The notes beneath the pieces are model-generated. The model was not told where the DNA came from and made no database searches. It saw nothing but the letters and a program-made list of their open reading frames with translations. This document shows positions 63,303-64,000 of a stretch of 64,000 bases of DNA, in pieces. The stretch is from Prochlorococcus sp. AG-402-I21 (lineage in GTDB: Bacteria > Cyanobacteriota > Cyanobacteriia > PCC-6307 > Cyanobiaceae), in NCBI GenBank assembly GCA_003216955.1, contig QCHZ01000002.1:1-64000 (forward strand), in the 5' to 3' direction. Made by a program: the position numbers and the translations under genes. How positions within the stretch are numbered: position 1 is the first letter of the stretch; every line of letters begins with the position of its first letter.

Positions 63303-64000
63303 TTAGATTTGGCTTTTATTTAAAGAGCGAAGCGTGACAGGTCCTAAGGGATGCTCAGCATTTGGATAAGGAAAATGTTCATGAGAATGTTCATGCATAT
63401 TATTTTCAGGGCAAATATCTAAACATCCTTCAACATGATCATGGTGACTGACCTGCTCATAGCCAACCTCACTTTCAAAACCTAATAAATTTGAGCGATA
63501 TTTACATAGAGAACAATTCATAAAATTCTCTCCATCAAAAACTTCTTGAATTCTCTCCATAAAAGTATCAATAACTAACTCTTGATCTGATAAGTAACTT
63601 GCGCTTAAAAATTGCACATCAGGATTATCATTGGCAACTCTAATTGAATGGTCTCTAACACGACTTACCAAAACTCCACTGAAAAGAAAATAAGGAAAAA
63701 GAATAACTCTTTTAAAACCTAATTTAAGAGCATTTCTAAGACCTGGTTCAACAAGGGGAAAGGTTACTCCTGAAAAAACGGTTTCTCCCCATCCAAAACC
63801 AAATCCCTCAACAAGCATCCTTGTGATCTTGCAAACATTCGAATTAGCATCTGGGTCTGATGATCCCCTACCTGCTACAACAAGTAAAGTTTCAGAAACC
63901 GGAAATATTGGATTACTATCAATTATTTCCTTGATTCTTGCTCCTGCTGCTCCAATCATCAAAGAATTTAGGCCAAGCTCTCTACCATATTGAATGGTAA
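63303..64000 (-). CDS. Sirohydrochlorin chelatase CbiX/SirB (5' end outside window)
   Basis: The C-terminal part of a CbiX-type chelatase, inserting iron or cobalt into sirohydrochlorin for siroheme or B12. Seen are LLVVAGRGSSDPDANSN, the domain repeat start, then VILFPYFLFSGVLVSRV and a cysteine- and histidine-rich tail (CSLCKYRSN, HHDHVEG, MHEHSHEHFPY) typical of cyanobacterial members. The frame stays open to base 64000 (QYGRELGLNSLMIGAAGARI), so the MMIGAAG methionine is internal and the start lies beyond the window. Confidence 0.85.
   Translation of the reverse strand, partial: TIQYGRELGLNSLMIGAAGARIKEIIDSNPIFPVSETLLVVAGRGSSDPDANSNVCKITRMLVEGFGFGWGETVFSGVTFPLVEPGLRNALKLGFKRVILFPYFLFSGVLVSRVRDHSIRVANDNPDVQFLSASYLSDQELVIDTFMERIQEVFDGENFMNCSLCKYRSNLLGFESEVGYEQVSHHDHVEGCLDICPENNMHEHSHEHFPYPNAEHPLGPVTLRSLNKSQI

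Noticed and set aside
1-64000. CRISPR arrays, insertion sequences, integrases, prophage structural genes
   Set aside because: No regularly spaced repeats, transposase or integrase motifs seen on either strand; the tRNA-Ser scar has no recombinase gene left in this window.

Overview
The window looks like a marine picocyanobacterium, most likely Prochlorococcus. It is very AT-rich. Oxygenic-photosynthesis genes (psb28, gun4, a Psb32/TPM protein, sipA) sit among families largely restricted to cyanobacteria (DUF1651, DUF1824, DUF2811, DUF3148, DUF3531, a CPP1-like protein). Genes are short, tightly packed and often overlap by 1-4 bases. Species or ecotype cannot be fixed from the sequence alone. 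Family names come from recognising motifs by eye; no database search was possible.

Layout: 0-18.9 kb is core genome: a pair of M16 peptidases, sipA, bioY-lspA, a membrane GTPase, a PLP decarboxylase, tadA, a class V aminotransferase, glnA with an NtcA-type promoter and a strong terminator, gun4 diverging from mnmH, psb28, a PerM-type permease, DoxX and a flavoprotein. About 19-29.3 kb is accessory-like: many small unrecognised proteins, an MTHFR-like protein, a nucleoside deoxyribosyltransferase-like enzyme, and a gene-sparse stretch (25.7-28.5 kb) holding only short ORFs and hairpins. It ends with an 11-residue-repeat protein.

29.4-55.1 kb is core again. It holds 6S RNA beside purK, aroB, a MidA-type methyltransferase, a TPM protein, a phosphoesterase diverging from nadA, ctpA, ispG and a uracil-DNA glycosylase-like protein lacking most iron-sulfur ligands. 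Then come the aspC-phnD-phnC-phnE operon, a DUF92 protein, rsmE, an ABC ATPase, hslO, prfC and the B12-dependent ribonucleotide reductase nrdJ behind a structured leader.

55.5-57.6 kb is the most unusual part. An intact tRNA-Ser(UGA) is flanked by a decayed 5' half and a decayed 3' half of the same tRNA, both broken at the anticodon arm, and a perfect 46-base palindrome adjoins the second half. This looks like the scar of integration at a tRNA gene. The window ends with a membrane glycosyltransferase, a lumenal pentapeptide protein, a GMC oxidoreductase, DUF2811 and a truncated CbiX/SirB chelatase.

Working together: glnA is the nitrogen-responsive hub; bioY and phnDCE import biotin and reduced phosphorus; nrdJ makes deoxynucleotides at the cost of cobalamin; gun4, psb28, the TPM protein, ctpA and sipA belong to chlorophyll synthesis, photosystem II upkeep and light acclimation.
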